From Algoriphagus chordae (lineage in GTDB: Bacteria > Bacteroidota > Bacteroidia > Cytophagales > Cyclobacteriaceae), in the NCBI RefSeq assembly GCF_003254055.1, contig NZ_QKZT01000019.1, forward strand, positions 27,631-91,630: a stretch of 64,000 nucleotides of DNA. The letters run 5' to 3'. This document shows positions 1 through 9,791 of this stretch, piece after piece (position 1 is the first letter of the stretch; every line of letters begins with the position of its first letter). The notes under the pieces are model-generated. The model was given only the letters and a program-made list of their open reading frames with translations, had not been told where the DNA came from and did no database searches. The position numbers and the translations under genes are program-made.

Positions 1-91
1 TGGCTTTTTCCAAATCCAATGTTTCCGGACCTTGCGCTAGCAAAGCATTTCCAGCAATACAGAGTATAAATAGTAAACTAAGTTTCTTCAT
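1..91 (-). CDS. TolC-like outer-membrane efflux channel, N-terminal fragment (cut by window edge)
   Basis: Only the first 30 codons are in the window; the gene continues to the left. They encode a start Met, two lysines, a hydrophobic stretch and an Ala-Gln signal-peptidase site (LLAQ, residues 17-20), followed by a mature start rich in Leu and Glu. The start codon overlaps the stop of the RND pump gene by one base (TAATG), so the two are translationally coupled. Third place in an adaptor-pump-channel operon is the usual position of a TolC/OprM-type channel, and the mature start (ETLDLEKA) resembles that family. The signal peptide is seen directly. The TolC assignment is inferred mainly from position, because the diagnostic part of the protein lies outside the window. 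Confidence 0.7.
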   Translation of the reverse strand, partial: MKKLSLLFILCIAGNALLAQGPETLDLEKA

Positions 92-3000
92 TAAATTCTA
101 GCTAATCTTCCTTCTTTGGAAGTGAGATAAGTATAAATGGCTGGGATCACAAAAAGCGTAAGGATGGTCGCAAAGGCTAAGCCACCAATAACTGCGGCAC
201 CCATTGGCACTCTACTTTCAGCGCCTGCTCCTAACCCAAGAGCAATAGGCAAAATCCCCAAGATGGTAGACAAACTGGTCATCAAGATCGGTCTGAATCT
301 AGCCACTGCCGCTCCAAAAATCGCCTCCTGAACTGACATTCCTGTAGCCTTTCGCTGATTGGCAAATTCGACGATAAGGATACCGTTTTTGGTTACCAAA
401 CCTATCAACATGATAATACCTATCTGAGAGAAAATATTCAGTGTAAAGTCAAATAACCACAGCGTAAACAGTGCTCCAAATAAGGCCAGTGGCACAGTAA
501 ACATGATCGTCAATGGATCCAGGAAACTTTCAAACTGTGCTGAAAGAACCAGGTAAATAAGAATCAAAGCGAACATAAATGCGAAAAACAAACTGTTCGA
601 ACTTTCTCTAAATTCCTTGGAAGGGCCTGAAACGTCAGTCGTAAACGAATCGTCAAGTACCTCAGCGGCGATACGATCCATCTCATCCAAGCCGTTCCCA
701 ATGGTATAACCTTCGGCAAGGTTGGCTGAGACCGTTCCAGCTACGAATCTGTTGAATCTATACAATTGTGGCGGGGTAGATTTTTCGGTGACAGTAACCA
801 AATTATCAAGCTGAACCAAGGAGCCATTTTCGGCACGTACATAGAGCATTCTCAAATTAACCGGCTCATTTCTATCTTCCAATCTCATTTCTCCCACCAC
901 TTGATACTGCTTTCCATTCTTAATGAAATAAGCAAATCGCTGTCCTGAATAAGACAACTGCAAGGTTCTCGCTATTTCTTGAATAGAAACGCCTATGTTT
1001 CGGGCTTTGGCTCTGTCTATCTCAATCTCTAATTCTGGCTTGGTAAACTTCAAGTTGATGTCAGAGAAAATAAACACAGGACTTTTACCCACCTCATCCA
1101 TAAAAGTAGGGATCACTTCCTTCAGCTTATCCAAAGTTGGAGCCTGAAGTACGTATTGTACCGGAAGACCTCCACGGCTGTTACCGATGGATTGTGCCTG
1201 AGATGCAAAGGCTTTTACACCTGTGTAACTCTTTAGTTTTTGGTTTACTTCGTTGAAATATTGTCCCTGAGTCTTCTCTCTATTTTCAGCATCTGAAAGA
1301 ATGAATCGTATAAAACCAGAATTCGTACTGGATGAGCCAAATCCCGGCGATGTCACTGACACCAATCCACTGACCTCATCTTTTGGGTAGGTACTTTTGA
1401 AATCTTCTACCATCTGATCAATCACTCGATCCATATAGCTAAATGTTGCACCTTCTGGACCTGACATTCTGATTACGATTTCTCCCCTATCTTCAGTAGG
1501 AGCAAGTTCAGTAGGGATCTCATTGAACAACCAATAAATCCCAAAGGCCATACCGCCAACTAAAAGAAAAGACACCCATCGGAACTGCATAAACCAGCCA
1601 AGAGCTCGGTCATATTTATCATTTATCCATACAAAGCCAGGCTCTGTGAAATTATAAAATGCATTATGCTTCTCTCTTTTCTTAAGGAATTTGGAACTCA
1701 ACATCGGAGTCATGGTCAATGCCACAAAAGAGGAGATAATTACAGCTCCAGCTACCACCACACCGAATTCCCTGAACAATCTACCAGTGGTTCCTGTCAA
1801 AAAGATCACGGGTAAGAATACTGCTGCAAGGGCTACCGTAGTCGCAATAACTGCAAAGAAAATCTCTTCAGATCCTTTTTCGGCTGCTTCTTGAGGATTC
1901 TCTCCTTTTTCTATTCGGGAATAGATATTCTCCAATACCACAATGGCATCATCGACCACCAGACCGATTGAGAGGACTATCCCCAATAGGGTAAGTACAT
2001 TGATGGAGAAATCCATCAAATACATGATGAAGAAAACTCCTACAAGTGAAATAGGGATCGTCAGTACTGGAATAAATGTAGTCCGCCAATCTCTAAGGAA
2101 GAGGAATATAATCGCGACAACAAGAATAAATGCGGTGATAATGGTCTCCTGAACTTCCGAAATAGAGCTGCGGATAAAGCTGGTCTTATCAAAACCAATC
2201 TCTAATCCTACATCAGAAGGAAGATCTTTCTCGATAAAAACTAACCTTCTATAAAATTCATCTGCTATCTCGATACTATTTGATCCAGGAAGTGGGACCA
2301 ATACAACACCTACCATAGGCACGCCATCTCTCTTCAAAATACTACGCTCATTTAGCGCAGCTAATTCCGCACTTCCTATATCTTGAAAGCGGACAATGTT
2401 ATTTTGATCTTCTTTGATGATCAGATCATTGAATTCCTGAGGAGTGCTCAGCCTACTTTTGGTACGCACAGAAAGCTCGATGGTCTCACCTTCTATTTTC
2501 CCTGAAGGCAATTCTACGTTCTCACTTTGCACCTTTGCGAGCACATCCAACGGAGTCACCCCATAGGAAGCCATCTTCAAGGGATCCATTCTCAATCGGA
2601 TAGCATATTCTTTCTCTCCCCAAATCCGCACTTGACTTACGCCTGGGATGGTCTGAAGTCTTTCTTTGAATATATTCTCTGCAATATCTGAGAGATCCAG
2701 GAGGCTTCTCTCGTCACTTTTTACATTTAAAAATACGATCGGCTCGGAGTCAGCATCGGCTTTGGAAACCACAGGAGGCTCGGCATCTGGAGGAAGGTTA
2801 CGCTGTGCACCAGACACCTTATCTCGCACATCATTGGCTGCCGCTTCCAGATCCGCTCCCACATCAAATTCTACCGTGATACTACTGCCGCCATCGTTAC
2901 TGGTAGAAGTCAGGGATTTGATCCCTTGAATCCCATTGATAGCCTCTTCGAGTGGCTCAGTAATCTGTGCTTCAATGACATCCGCATTAGCTCCTACATA

Positions 3001-3153
3001 AGTTGTTCTTACGTTAATGATAGGAGGATCCACACTTGGGAATTCACGGATTCCAAGAAGTGATATACCGATGGCACCAAAAAGCATGATTACCAGCGAC
3101 ATCACGATGGCCAATACTGGCCGGTTTACACTTATATTAGATAAGCTCGCCAT
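91..3153 (-). CDS. RND efflux permease (HAE1/AcrB-type inner-membrane pump)
   Basis: A 1,020-residue proton-driven efflux pump of the inner membrane, of normal AcrB/MexB length. It has the family start (SVNRPVLAIVMSLVIMLFGAIG), the first periplasmic porter domain, and a central block of transmembrane helices containing the paired aspartates (VVDDAIVVLEN, near residue 400) that carry protons. A second periplasmic half and a second helix bundle end in FVIPAIYTYL. The frame is open 18 codons further upstream, but that stretch overlaps the adaptor's stop region. I chose the Met at 3153 because homologues start there and it leaves TAA-C-ATG behind the adaptor gene. The substrate cannot be read from the sequence. 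It forms an operon with the hydrolase, adaptor and TolC-like channel. Confidence 0.95.
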   Translation of the reverse strand: MASLSNISVNRPVLAIVMSLVIMLFGAIGISLLGIREFPSVDPPIINVRTTYVGANADVIEAQITEPLEEAINGIQGIKSLTSTSNDGGSSITVEFDVGADLEAAANDVRDKVSGAQRNLPPDAEPPVVSKADADSEPIVFLNVKSDERSLLDLSDIAENIFKERLQTIPGVSQVRIWGEKEYAIRLRMDPLKMASYGVTPLDVLAKVQSENVELPSGKIEGETIELSVRTKSRLSTPQEFNDLIIKEDQNNIVRFQDIGSAELAALNERSILKRDGVPMVGVVLVPLPGSNSIEIADEFYRRLVFIEKDLPSDVGLEIGFDKTSFIRSSISEVQETIITAFILVVAIIFLFLRDWRTTFIPVLTIPISLVGVFFIMYLMDFSINVLTLLGIVLSIGLVVDDAIVVLENIYSRIEKGENPQEAAEKGSEEIFFAVIATTVALAAVFLPVIFLTGTTGRLFREFGVVVAGAVIISSFVALTMTPMLSSKFLKKREKHNAFYNFTEPGFVWINDKYDRALGWFMQFRWVSFLLVGGMAFGIYWLFNEIPTELAPTEDRGEIVIRMSGPEGATFSYMDRVIDQMVEDFKSTYPKDEVSGLVSVTSPGFGSSSTNSGFIRFILSDAENREKTQGQYFNEVNQKLKSYTGVKAFASQAQSIGNSRGGLPVQYVLQAPTLDKLKEVIPTFMDEVGKSPVFIFSDINLKFTKPELEIEIDRAKARNIGVSIQEIARTLQLSYSGQRFAYFIKNGKQYQVVGEMRLEDRNEPVNLRMLYVRAENGSLVQLDNLVTVTEKSTPPQLYRFNRFVAGTVSANLAEGYTIGNGLDEMDRIAAEVLDDSFTTDVSGPSKEFRESSNSLFFAFMFALILIYLVLSAQFESFLDPLTIMFTVPLALFGALFTLWLFDFTLNIFSQIGIIMLIGLVTKNGILIVEFANQRKATGMSVQEAIFGAAVARFRPILMTSLSTILGILPIALGLGAGAESRVPMGAAVIGGLAFATILTLFVIPAIYTYLTSKEGRLARI

Positions 3154-3154
3154 G

Positions 3155-4237
3155 TTAGTTGATTTGAGTGAATTCAACAGGAGTACCTGTCCTTGCTTGT
3201 AACACACCAGTGGTGAGTACCAGATCCCCTACATCCAAACCACTCATGATCTGAACATGTGTATCTGTACGAGTACCGATCTCAACTGCACGCTCTTCGG
3301 CTTTGTTATCGGCACCAACTACGAAAACTTTATAGCCTTGCAATTCAGGAATTACAGATTCTGAAGGCACCATCAGTGCATCTTCTACCTCTCCTAATAC
3401 AAAGCGTATTCTAACAAACATTCCCGGCAAATATTTTCTTTCCTTGTTTGGGCTTTCTGCACGCAACTTCAAAGTACGTGTAGCCGCGTCAATCTGAGGC
3501 TCAAATGCATATACCTTACCCAGTACTTCTTCAGGGCTAGACTCATTGGTAAAGTAAATAGGGGAACCCACCGTCACCTGATTGGCATAACGCTCAGGAA
3601 TAGAAAATTCAATTTTAATCGGATCGATATTGACAAAGTTGGCAATGATATCATTGGTACCAATGACAGATCCTTCACTCACTTGTCTCAATCCCAAAAT
3701 CCCATTAAATGGGGCTCTAATTACCGTTTTAGAAAGCTGAGCCTCCACTAATTTAAGATCAGAAAGTGTTGTGTTGTACTGGTTCAAAACAATATCGTAC
3801 TCTTCCTGGCTAATCGCCTCTCTGGCTAACAGCTGCTTTTGTCTATTTTCCTGACTTTCAAATAGCTTTTGCGTGTATTCCAATCTCTGAAACTGAGCCT
3901 GAAGCTCATCATCATTGAGATATAATAGCGGGGTGCCCTTGCTCACGTATTCGCCTTCTTTGAACGAAATTTTGGTTATCAATCCAGATATTTCAGTTCT
4001 GAGATCTACCGATTCATTTGGCATAATAGTACCAGTCACAGAAAGTTGATTTCTCAAAGTTTCTTTAGCTAGCTTCACCACCTTCACCGGTAAAGTGCTT
4101 TCCTGGCCAGGACTCGCGCCGTCTGAAACGACACCAGATTGATTAGAGTTTCGGTTATCCATCCTTGGATAGATATAGGCAACAGCAGCAATTACGATCA
4201 CTGCAATAATCAATATGGTCTTGGTTTGCTTTTTCAT
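3155..4237 (-). CDS. RND efflux periplasmic adaptor (membrane-fusion protein)
   Basis: A 360-residue adaptor linking the RND pump to the outer-membrane channel. Residues 1-24 are a Lys-rich start plus one hydrophobic segment, either an inner-membrane anchor or an uncleaved signal. Residues of about 60-110 form the first biotinyl/lipoyl half (ISGLITKISFKEGEYVSKG), followed by a coiled-coil hairpin rich in Gln, Glu and Leu. The second lipoyl half (TVIRAPFNGILGLRQVSEG) and the beta-barrel and membrane-proximal domains follow. There is no lipobox Cys, unlike MexA or AcrA. The gene lies 17 bases after the hydrolase and 1 base before the pump, which indicates co-transcription. Confidence 0.93.
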   Translation of the reverse strand: MKKQTKTILIIAVIVIAAVAYIYPRMDNRNSNQSGVVSDGASPGQESTLPVKVVKLAKETLRNQLSVTGTIMPNESVDLRTEISGLITKISFKEGEYVSKGTPLLYLNDDELQAQFQRLEYTQKLFESQENRQKQLLAREAISQEEYDIVLNQYNTTLSDLKLVEAQLSKTVIRAPFNGILGLRQVSEGSVIGTNDIIANFVNIDPIKIEFSIPERYANQVTVGSPIYFTNESSPEEVLGKVYAFEPQIDAATRTLKLRAESPNKERKYLPGMFVRIRFVLGEVEDALMVPSESVIPELQGYKVFVVGADNKAEERAVEIGTRTDTHVQIMSGLDVGDLVLTTGVLQARTGTPVEFTQIN

Positions 4238-4254
4238 ATAGAAAAGTAATAGGC

Positions 4255-5040
4255 TTATACAAGTTGTTTTTTGAGAAATGCCAGAGACAACTGGTTAAAT
4301 TCCTGAGGTCTTTCCACGTTCACCACATGGCCACATTTCTTCAAAATATTCAATACTGAATTTTTATGCGTCTTAATTATCTTTTTAACTGGTTCCAAAA
4401 ACATAACATCCTGATCACCCATCACATACAAGGTAGGAATTCCTAGATCAGATTCCTTAAAGTAGCGAAGTAGCGGATTAATATCCTTTGTTAATTGAAA
4501 CCAGCGTATAAATTCTTTCTGACAGAGTTTTTGAGCTTCTCGCACAAATAGGTTCCTTGACTCTGCATGTTGTTTTCGAGGCATGATCACAAAGGCGAAC
4601 AGCCTGTAGAGCCACATGTAAGGAATCACTCGCTTGAATGTACTTCCCAAAAACACCAAAATTCTGGACTGGGTAGTGAGACGAGTTACCGCACCAGCCA
4701 TCACCAGTGATTTCACTCTCCATTGCTCCAGTTCCGCCAACTGACGAACGATGATTGTACCTAGAGATACACCCATGAAATGAGCTGGCGGGATATCCAA
4801 ATGATCCAAGACCTCAATAATATCTTGAGTCACTCCCTGAAAAGTATATTCTTCGTTGTAGATCGCTTGAGGCAAATCCACAGATTTACCATGCCCACGA
4901 AGGTCGATGAGTAGAAGATTATACTTTTCTCTAAAATCCTTGAGCTGCTTAAACCAAACGGCAGAAGATCCTCCAGCCCCATGTATAAACACGACCCATT
5001 CCTTGCTCACCGAATGAGAAAATATTTTGTGGTACAACAT
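4255..5040 (-). CDS. Alpha/beta-hydrolase fold protein heading the efflux operon
   Basis: A 261-residue soluble alpha/beta hydrolase with no signal peptide, so probably cytoplasmic. It has the oxyanion-hole HGAGG at residues 20-24, a GVSLG nucleophile elbow with Ser92, a likely acid Asp211 in GDQD, and His238 in CGHVVNVERP. The full Ser-Asp-His triad is therefore present. The Cys-Gly-His and the following PxxFN segment are typical of the esterase/lactonase/MenH-like branch. The substrate is unknown. As first gene of the efflux operon, 17 bases before the adaptor, it may hydrolyse an ester or lactone that the pump also handles, but that is inference from position only. Confidence 0.85.
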   Translation of the reverse strand: MLYHKIFSHSVSKEWVVFIHGAGGSSAVWFKQLKDFREKYNLLLIDLRGHGKSVDLPQAIYNEEYTFQGVTQDIIEVLDHLDIPPAHFMGVSLGTIIVRQLAELEQWRVKSLVMAGAVTRLTTQSRILVFLGSTFKRVIPYMWLYRLFAFVIMPRKQHAESRNLFVREAQKLCQKEFIRWFQLTKDINPLLRYFKESDLGIPTLYVMGDQDVMFLEPVKKIIKTHKNSVLNILKKCGHVVNVERPQEFNQLSLAFLKKQLV

Positions 5041-5081
5041 GCTTGGTTAACCTTTAGACCTTTCTCAAGGTTGTCAGAATA

Positions 5082-5089
5082 CAAAAATA
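5082..5089 (-). promoter_or_regulatory. Putative Bacteroidota -7 box (TATTTTTG) for the efflux operon
   Basis: The minus strand reads TATTTTTG, matching the Bacteroidota sigma-A -7 consensus TAnnTTTG. It lies about 41 bases before the hydrolase start codon. I see no clear TTG at the -33 position, so this rests on one 8-base match. Confidence 0.4.
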
Positions 5090-5176
5090 ACTTACATAAA
5101 CTGGAAAAATATAGAAAACTTACCGATGGCAAATCTCCCCTATCAATGGAAAAAATAGAGGATGCTCCAAACATAG

Positions 5177-5206
5177 AGACTCGACATCTAGTCTGATGCC
5201 GAGTCT
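5177..5206 (-). terminator. Hairpin downstream of the DUF481 gene
   Basis: An inverted repeat of 12 pairs (AGACTCGACATC against GATGCCGAGTCT) separated by 6 bases. The one imperfect pair is a G-U wobble only when read on the minus strand, which suggests it acts on the transcript of the DUF481 gene ending at 5236. The following T-run is weak (TGTTT). On the plus strand it is followed by TTTT, but no plus-strand gene precedes it. Confidence 0.55.
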
Positions 5207-5235
5207 TTTAAATTCATCTACTATTTCTGTGTCAA

Positions 5236-6315
5236 TTATAACTCCCAGCCTACCGTTGTCTGAAGTACATAATCGAGTTTCGTTGCTCCTGCTACTGGCT
5301 GATTATCATAGTTCATCGTAGTACCTACCTTCAAATAGAAATCAGAGAAAAAATCATATTTAAGATCCAATTTAAAATCCGTTCTGAATCGATTTTTTTC
5401 GGTCAAACTAGGATAAGCCATGACACTGGTCAGAAGATTTAAATCTCCTATATCATACAAATTAAGTTCGGCACCTAACATTGCTTCCCCAGAATTTCCA
5501 GAAGGGGTGTCATCATAATAAGATTCAGAGTTTAAGTTGACACCTGCTTGGAATCCAAAATAAGTCTTATTGGTATGAATAATATATTTACCCAAACCAA
5601 TCTGATTACCTACTCGACTTTTGATCAACTGCTCCGTATTGGATAAGTAAGTGAAGTTGTAAAGCAAAAACCAATCTTTGGGCAGGAAATAATTAAAAGC
5701 TGCACTCGCATCTGTTCGCTTCACATCATCTACCTCATCTTGGGTAGACCTAAGAGAATTAACGGAAGAGGTAATCTTCCAGCGATCTGCCAAATAACCT
5801 AAGCCACTTCGCAAGTTTAACTGTCTAAGATTATTAGCTCGCGTAAGACTCCATCCAAAATCTATACTAGCAGAGAGTCTACTCCAAAAGCCCTCGTCCA
5901 AGGCGTTTAAATATACTATTTGACTGAGTTCAATTATTTCCTTACCTCCTTCAGGCTGCTCAGTAGTTTCCTTTTTCTTTTTTATTGAGATATTACGTAT
6001 GAAGCTCTCTGGATCATAGGTATCTATCTCAGCTTTAAGTGTATCTACACTATTAAGTGTGCCATTATAGCGTTTACCGTTTGAAAGGGTGATAAGGAAT
6101 TTCTTAGTGGATGCTATTTGGATGATCTCATCCCAAGTCACTTTAAAATCCGAATCACTATAGTCAGTTTCAATGGTAAGGACTCCCTTGTCCATACTCT
6201 TTATCTCACCGACAATCAGGTTTTTATTTTTCAATAACAGCGAATCGGTATTCTGTGCAATTGAATTAGAATAAGCTGCAAACACAACAACTAGTAATAG
6301 TATAACTCTTTTCAT
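5236..6315 (-). CDS. DUF481 (YdiY-like) outer-membrane beta-barrel protein
   Basis: A 359-residue exported protein with a signal peptide ending near residue 21 (NSIAQ). The first half (about 25-120) holds repeated short beta segments of the form KNLIVGEIKSMDKGVLTIETDYSDS and NGKRYNGTLNSV, resembling small SH3-like barrels. The second half (from about 135) has alternating amphipathic strands ending in an aromatic-rich QTTVGWEL, typical of a DUF481 barrel related to the salt-induced YdiY protein. The function is unknown in this phylum. It stands alone between two hairpins and is probably monocistronic. Confidence 0.75.
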   Translation of the reverse strand: MKRVILLLVVVFAAYSNSIAQNTDSLLLKNKNLIVGEIKSMDKGVLTIETDYSDSDFKVTWDEIIQIASTKKFLITLSNGKRYNGTLNSVDTLKAEIDTYDPESFIRNISIKKKKETTEQPEGGKEIIELSQIVYLNALDEGFWSRLSASIDFGWSLTRANNLRQLNLRSGLGYLADRWKITSSVNSLRSTQDEVDDVKRTDASAAFNYFLPKDWFLLYNFTYLSNTEQLIKSRVGNQIGLGKYIIHTNKTYFGFQAGVNLNSESYYDDTPSGNSGEAMLGAELNLYDIGDLNLLTSVMAYPSLTEKNRFRTDFKLDLKYDFFSDFYLKVGTTMNYDNQPVAGATKLDYVLQTTVGWEL

Positions 6316-6363
6316 ATGTTAAAATTTAAGTTTTAAAAATAACTAATTCTATCCGTTTTAAAA

Positions 6364-6391
6364 GGAAAAAGCATCCCTTTTTGAGGGATGC
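6364..6391 (-). terminator. Rho-independent terminator of the TonB-dependent receptor gene
   Basis: Eight perfect base pairs (GCATCCCT against AGGGATGC, 5-base loop) lie 26 bases after the receptor's stop codon. On the minus strand they are followed by TTTTTCCTTTT. This is a strong intrinsic terminator separating the receptor from the DUF481 gene. Confidence 0.85.
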
Positions 6392-6416
6392 TCTATTCCT
6401 AAATGATATTTGAATT

Positions 6417-9400
6417 TTAGAAAATATACCTGATACCCAATTGCATACTCCAAGTAGTGGAGAAGTTACTTACGTTTTGGTAAGGTGTAGTAGGTAGCTG
6501 ACCAGAAACCTGATTCATCACATAGTTAGGATTTGCACTCACAGATCCAGAACGAGATATAAGGTTCTGAGAGCCATTTGTAGTTTGTGCAACACCCCAA
6601 TCCTTATTCAGAAGGTTACCGAAGTTCACAGCATCTAAACTCAATTGAAGTGTGTTTCTTTTTTCTCCAATATTGGTAAAGATATCCTGAAGGATTCTAA
6701 CATCAAATCTGCTCAACCAAGGCATGATTGTCGCATTTCTCGGCACATATCCGCCTCTGTATTGCTCTAGGTCATTATCTGCAACATACTTGTCGAAAGC
6801 TGATCTTTGCTCAGCTGCTGTATATACTACATTGCCGTTAGATACGATATCAACGAAGTTGAAATCTGCCGTATTTTCTGGAATAAATAAAAGATCAGCA
6901 TTGATACCATCACCGTTGACATCATTTCCATAGGTATAAGAAACTCTACCTTGGTTACCTCCAGTATAATACACACCTACTGTGGTGGCAAAGTGTCTAG
7001 CATATTCTATTCTATAACTCAAGTTCGCAACAATTCTATTTGGCAATGCAAAATCTGAAATATGTAATTGCTGATCATTTGGTGAGTTGATATTTGGAGA
7101 AGCTCCCCAAGCAGAACTAGCATTAGATCCTGAGTTAGAACTTACTTCTTCAGCTGCTGAGTAGGTGTAGAAAACAGATCCTGACAAGCCGTTATACTCA
7201 AGTACAGACAAACCTACAGTAGCAGAGAATGCATGACCTTTCACATCTGTATTCGTCAAAATAGTTGCGTTATTTGCTCCCATAGCAGGGTTATAAGCTA
7301 CGCTATTTCCTGGCAATACTACCTCTCTATCATCTCCAGCAGAATTCATATTATCTGGAGAAATGGCTCTATTTGCGCCAAACTGGAATACTCCGTTGAT
7401 ATCCTTAGTATAAAGGAGATCTGCAGTCAACATAAATGGAGAATCTCCTAACTGATAATCAGCACCTAAACTAGTTCTCCATACAGAAGGCATTTTGAAC
7501 TCTGTATCAACCAATGCAAAGGAACTTGGAGCTCCTTCTGTAGGATTCTTAATGAATACGTCTTCAGCACCTGCTGGAGGATTTTCTACATAGTAGTATT
7601 TCTCTGGCTGGAAATTCACATTTCCAATCCATCCAGCTACTTGCTCATAGCTACCTGGCTCTACGTTATTTTGAAGCACACCAGCACCTGTTGGCATATT
7701 TGTCAACCATACGAAAGGAACTCTACCCGTGAAGATACCAGTACCACCTCTTAGGATTAGACTTCTATCACCCATTACATCATAGTTGAATCCAAATCTT
7801 GGTGAAAGCATCACCTTCGAATCTGGCCAGCTCCCCGAATCATAATTCTTAGGATTGTAATCCTTATCTAATAAGGTAAGATCATTGATGGATTGATTTG
7901 GAGTAAGATCATTCAAATAGATCGGCAATTCAGCTCTCAAACCCAAAGTCAAGGTCAACTTGTCGTTTACAGCAAATTTATCCTGTGCATAAAGTGAAGC
8001 CAAGCCGAAATTAACACGCGCATAAGTCTCCTGACCCTCGTATGGATAGGTCAAACCAAACATAGTTGGCGCAACTTCATTGGCAGTGCCAGTCGTCAAA
8101 AAGTCTTCAACAGAAGCATATCTGTAATAAGAAGTACCCATTCTGACATAAGAGTTACCAAATTTCTGAAGCTCAAATGCAGCTCCCGCAGTAAAGGTAT
8201 GGCGACCTTCAGTGTATGTCAGGTTATTGATAAATGAAAGGTTTTCATTTATCACATCGTTATTATATGAGAACAACTCAGTACCAAAGGTCATGTAGTT
8301 CATCTCACCTGGGTCTTTTACAAGGTTACCCATGCCATCATCAATCATATTGCCACCATCCCAGATATCAACCATTGGGAATTCAGGGCCTGGAGTAGTT
8401 CTGGTATCTTGAATCTTAGAATAAGTCACCAAAAACTGGTTAGAAATCTTGGAGCTAAAATATGAATTCAATTCAGCAGTTAGAGATCTTACTGAATTCT
8501 CAAATCCATAAGCAGAATTTTCGAAAGCAATAGAGTTAGGTCCTACTCTTGCTCCGGATGGGAATGGAGTCCTTGGTCTTGGACCAGAAGTAGCATTAGT
8601 CGTTTGTGGAGATGTACCTACCACCTGGTTGTACCGAACAGCAAGCTTGTGCTTATCATTAATATTCCAGTCAATTCTAGCCAAGAATTTAGTACTAGCC
8701 TGCTCTGCTTCATTTGCATAGCCTTGGTATCTTCCAGGATCATAACCCCACTGATTGATCAAGTGGCTTTGCACAGCTTCAAGATCAGCTACTGATGTCC
8801 TAGCAATGTTGTTTTCAGGATCAGAAATACCATCTGTTGAAGCTTTCCAAAGGTTAGCCCCTGAAGCGTTTGCTCCCGTGTTTACTTCTCTTTCAGCATT
8901 CACAAAGAAGAAAAGTTTGTTTTTGATAAGTGGACCACCTAATCTAAAACCGAAGTTATTTGTAGCAGCATCAGTTGCTTCCAACTCGACATCTCCGATT
9001 TTTTTACCTTGAAGGTTTTGGTTTTTGTTAAAGTAGTAAGCAGAACCTGTGAAAGTATTTGTACCCGAACGTGTTACAGCATTGATGCCTGCACCTGTGA
9101 AACCAGATTGCGTCACATCAAATGGCGCAATGTTTACTGAGATTTGCTCGATCGCATCCAAAGAAATTGGCTGCGAATTACCACCAGGAAGTGGATTACT
9201 GCTCAAACCAAATCCATTGTTAAAATTGGCTCCATCTACCTGAAGGTTGTTATACCTAGAGTCACGACCTGCAAACGAAGTACCATTAGCCTGTGGAGTC
9301 AAACGAGTAAATTCTGTAACAGATCTATTGATCTGAGGAAGGTCTGTCAACTGCTTGGTGGAGATACTAGTTGAGGTACCAGTCTTATTAGAATCAAATT

Positions 9401-9791
9401 CAGATGACTTAGTTGCCGATACGATCACTTCTCCAAGCTCTGTACTATCGTCATTAAGCGTGATGGACAATGAAAATGGCTCACCCAATCGTAGCACTAC
9501 ATTGTCATAAGTGGCAGCTTGGTAACCTATAAAGCTAACCTGAATCGTGTATGGCCCACCAATCCTCATATTTGGAATGGTAAATCGACCGTCTAAATTC
9601 GTAACTGCTCCGTAACGCGTACCTGAAGGCACGTGGGTAGCTACTACATTAGCTCCAGGAAGAGTCTCTCCTTGCGCATCCTCTACTAGCCCTACAACAG
9701 AACTGGTGGTAACTTGTGCTTGAGTCATACTGATGGTAGCAACGACAACCAAAAGGAGTGACATCAAACTTTTAAGTAAATTTTGCCTCAT
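6417..9791 (-). CDS. Oar-like TonB-dependent receptor with N-terminal carboxypeptidase-regulatory domain
   Basis: A 1,124-residue outer-membrane receptor. Residues 1-26 are a signal peptide. About 27-115 form a carboxypeptidase D regulatory-like domain (VVGLVEDAQGETLPGANVVA, then DGRFTIPNMRIGGPYTIQVSFIGY). About 120-260 are the plug, with the Oar-type segment NIAPFDVTQSGFTGAGINAVTRSGTN. The remainder is a large barrel that ends in the aromatic residue of LGIRYIF. No SusD-like partner is next to it, so it is not a SusC of a glycan locus. Oar relatives in other bacteria act in adhesion or protein uptake. The ligand here is unknown. A -7 box lies upstream and a strong terminator downstream, so it is a single-gene unit. 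Confidence 0.92.
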   Translation of the reverse strand: MRQNLLKSLMSLLLVVVATISMTQAQVTTSSVVGLVEDAQGETLPGANVVATHVPSGTRYGAVTNLDGRFTIPNMRIGGPYTIQVSFIGYQAATYDNVVLRLGEPFSLSITLNDDSTELGEVIVSATKSSEFDSNKTGTSTSISTKQLTDLPQINRSVTEFTRLTPQANGTSFAGRDSRYNNLQVDGANFNNGFGLSSNPLPGGNSQPISLDAIEQISVNIAPFDVTQSGFTGAGINAVTRSGTNTFTGSAYYFNKNQNLQGKKIGDVELEATDAATNNFGFRLGGPLIKNKLFFFVNAEREVNTGANASGANLWKASTDGISDPENNIARTSVADLEAVQSHLINQWGYDPGRYQGYANEAEQASTKFLARIDWNINDKHKLAVRYNQVVGTSPQTTNATSGPRPRTPFPSGARVGPNSIAFENSAYGFENSVRSLTAELNSYFSSKISNQFLVTYSKIQDTRTTPGPEFPMVDIWDGGNMIDDGMGNLVKDPGEMNYMTFGTELFSYNNDVINENLSFINNLTYTEGRHTFTAGAAFELQKFGNSYVRMGTSYYRYASVEDFLTTGTANEVAPTMFGLTYPYEGQETYARVNFGLASLYAQDKFAVNDKLTLTLGLRAELPIYLNDLTPNQSINDLTLLDKDYNPKNYDSGSWPDSKVMLSPRFGFNYDVMGDRSLILRGGTGIFTGRVPFVWLTNMPTGAGVLQNNVEPGSYEQVAGWIGNVNFQPEKYYYVENPPAGAEDVFIKNPTEGAPSSFALVDTEFKMPSVWRTSLGADYQLGDSPFMLTADLLYTKDINGVFQFGANRAISPDNMNSAGDDREVVLPGNSVAYNPAMGANNATILTNTDVKGHAFSATVGLSVLEYNGLSGSVFYTYSAAEEVSSNSGSNASSAWGASPNINSPNDQQLHISDFALPNRIVANLSYRIEYARHFATTVGVYYTGGNQGRVSYTYGNDVNGDGINADLLFIPENTADFNFVDIVSNGNVVYTAAEQRSAFDKYVADNDLEQYRGGYVPRNATIMPWLSRFDVRILQDIFTNIGEKRNTLQLSLDAVNFGNLLNKDWGVAQTTNGSQNLISRSGSVSANPNYVMNQVSGQLPTTPYQNVSNFSTTWSMQLGIRYIF

